Below are positions 5,294 to 5,442 of a stretch of 5,442 nucleotides of DNA, in pieces. Both the position numbers and the translations under genes were made by a program. Each line of letters begins with the position of its first letter. The first letter of the stretch is position 1. This DNA is from Candidatus Omnitrophota bacterium. Its GTDB lineage: Bacteria > Omnitrophota > Gorgyraeia > Gygaellales > JAHJCI01. The DNA is taken from contig JAHJCI010000194.1 of NCBI GenBank assembly GCA_018813085.1, positions 1-5,442 on the forward strand. The letters are read 5' to 3'. The notes beneath the pieces were generated by a model that ran no database searches, was not told the DNA's origin, and saw nothing but the letters and a program-made list of their open reading frames with translations.

Positions 5294-5442
<149 letters not shown>

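Overview
This window is a compact bacterial stretch in which all seven genes lie on the minus strand, so transcription runs from high to low coordinates. Base composition is moderate, roughly 40-45% G+C by eye. The lineage cannot be fixed from the sequence alone. The direct LL-diaminopimelate aminotransferase, an aspartate dehydrogenase in place of a recognisable NadB, lysine-rich proteins, and several small GC-rich palindromic repeats between genes and inside one gene would suit an uncultivated phylum such as Omnitrophota. That assignment is inference.

In transcription order: the C-terminal end of dapB (5294-5442, cut by the window edge); dapL (4016-5191); folK (3510-3977); panC (2659-3513, overlapping folK by 4 nt); a repeat-filled spacer (2511-2658); an aspartate dehydrogenase of the NadX type (1689-2510, GTG start); a short spacer with hairpins (1622-1688); a gene for an 82-residue, very basic, internally duplicated protein (1373-1621); a spacer with a 97-bp inverted-repeat element (1238-1372); and the first 412 codons of uvrA (1-1237, cut by the window edge).

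The metabolic genes form a housekeeping set. DapB and DapL catalyse consecutive steps toward LL-diaminopimelate, for lysine and peptidoglycan. FolK makes the pterin pyrophosphate used for folate. PanC makes pantothenate for coenzyme A. NadX probably makes iminoaspartate for NAD. UvrA is the damage sensor of nucleotide excision repair. The first four genes are close enough to be one transcript. The repeat elements between panC and nadX, and between the small gene and uvrA, may split expression.

I see no new defence or biosynthetic system. The unusual content is the repeats: a palindrome read in frame inside UvrA, a shared 12-base word CCCCGCACCTTT at three places in two spacers, a composite REP-like element before nadX, and a heptanucleotide tandem repeat filling the dapL-folK gap. 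The other unusual item is the tandemly duplicated small basic protein of unknown function. No stretch over 300 bases lacks a gene.
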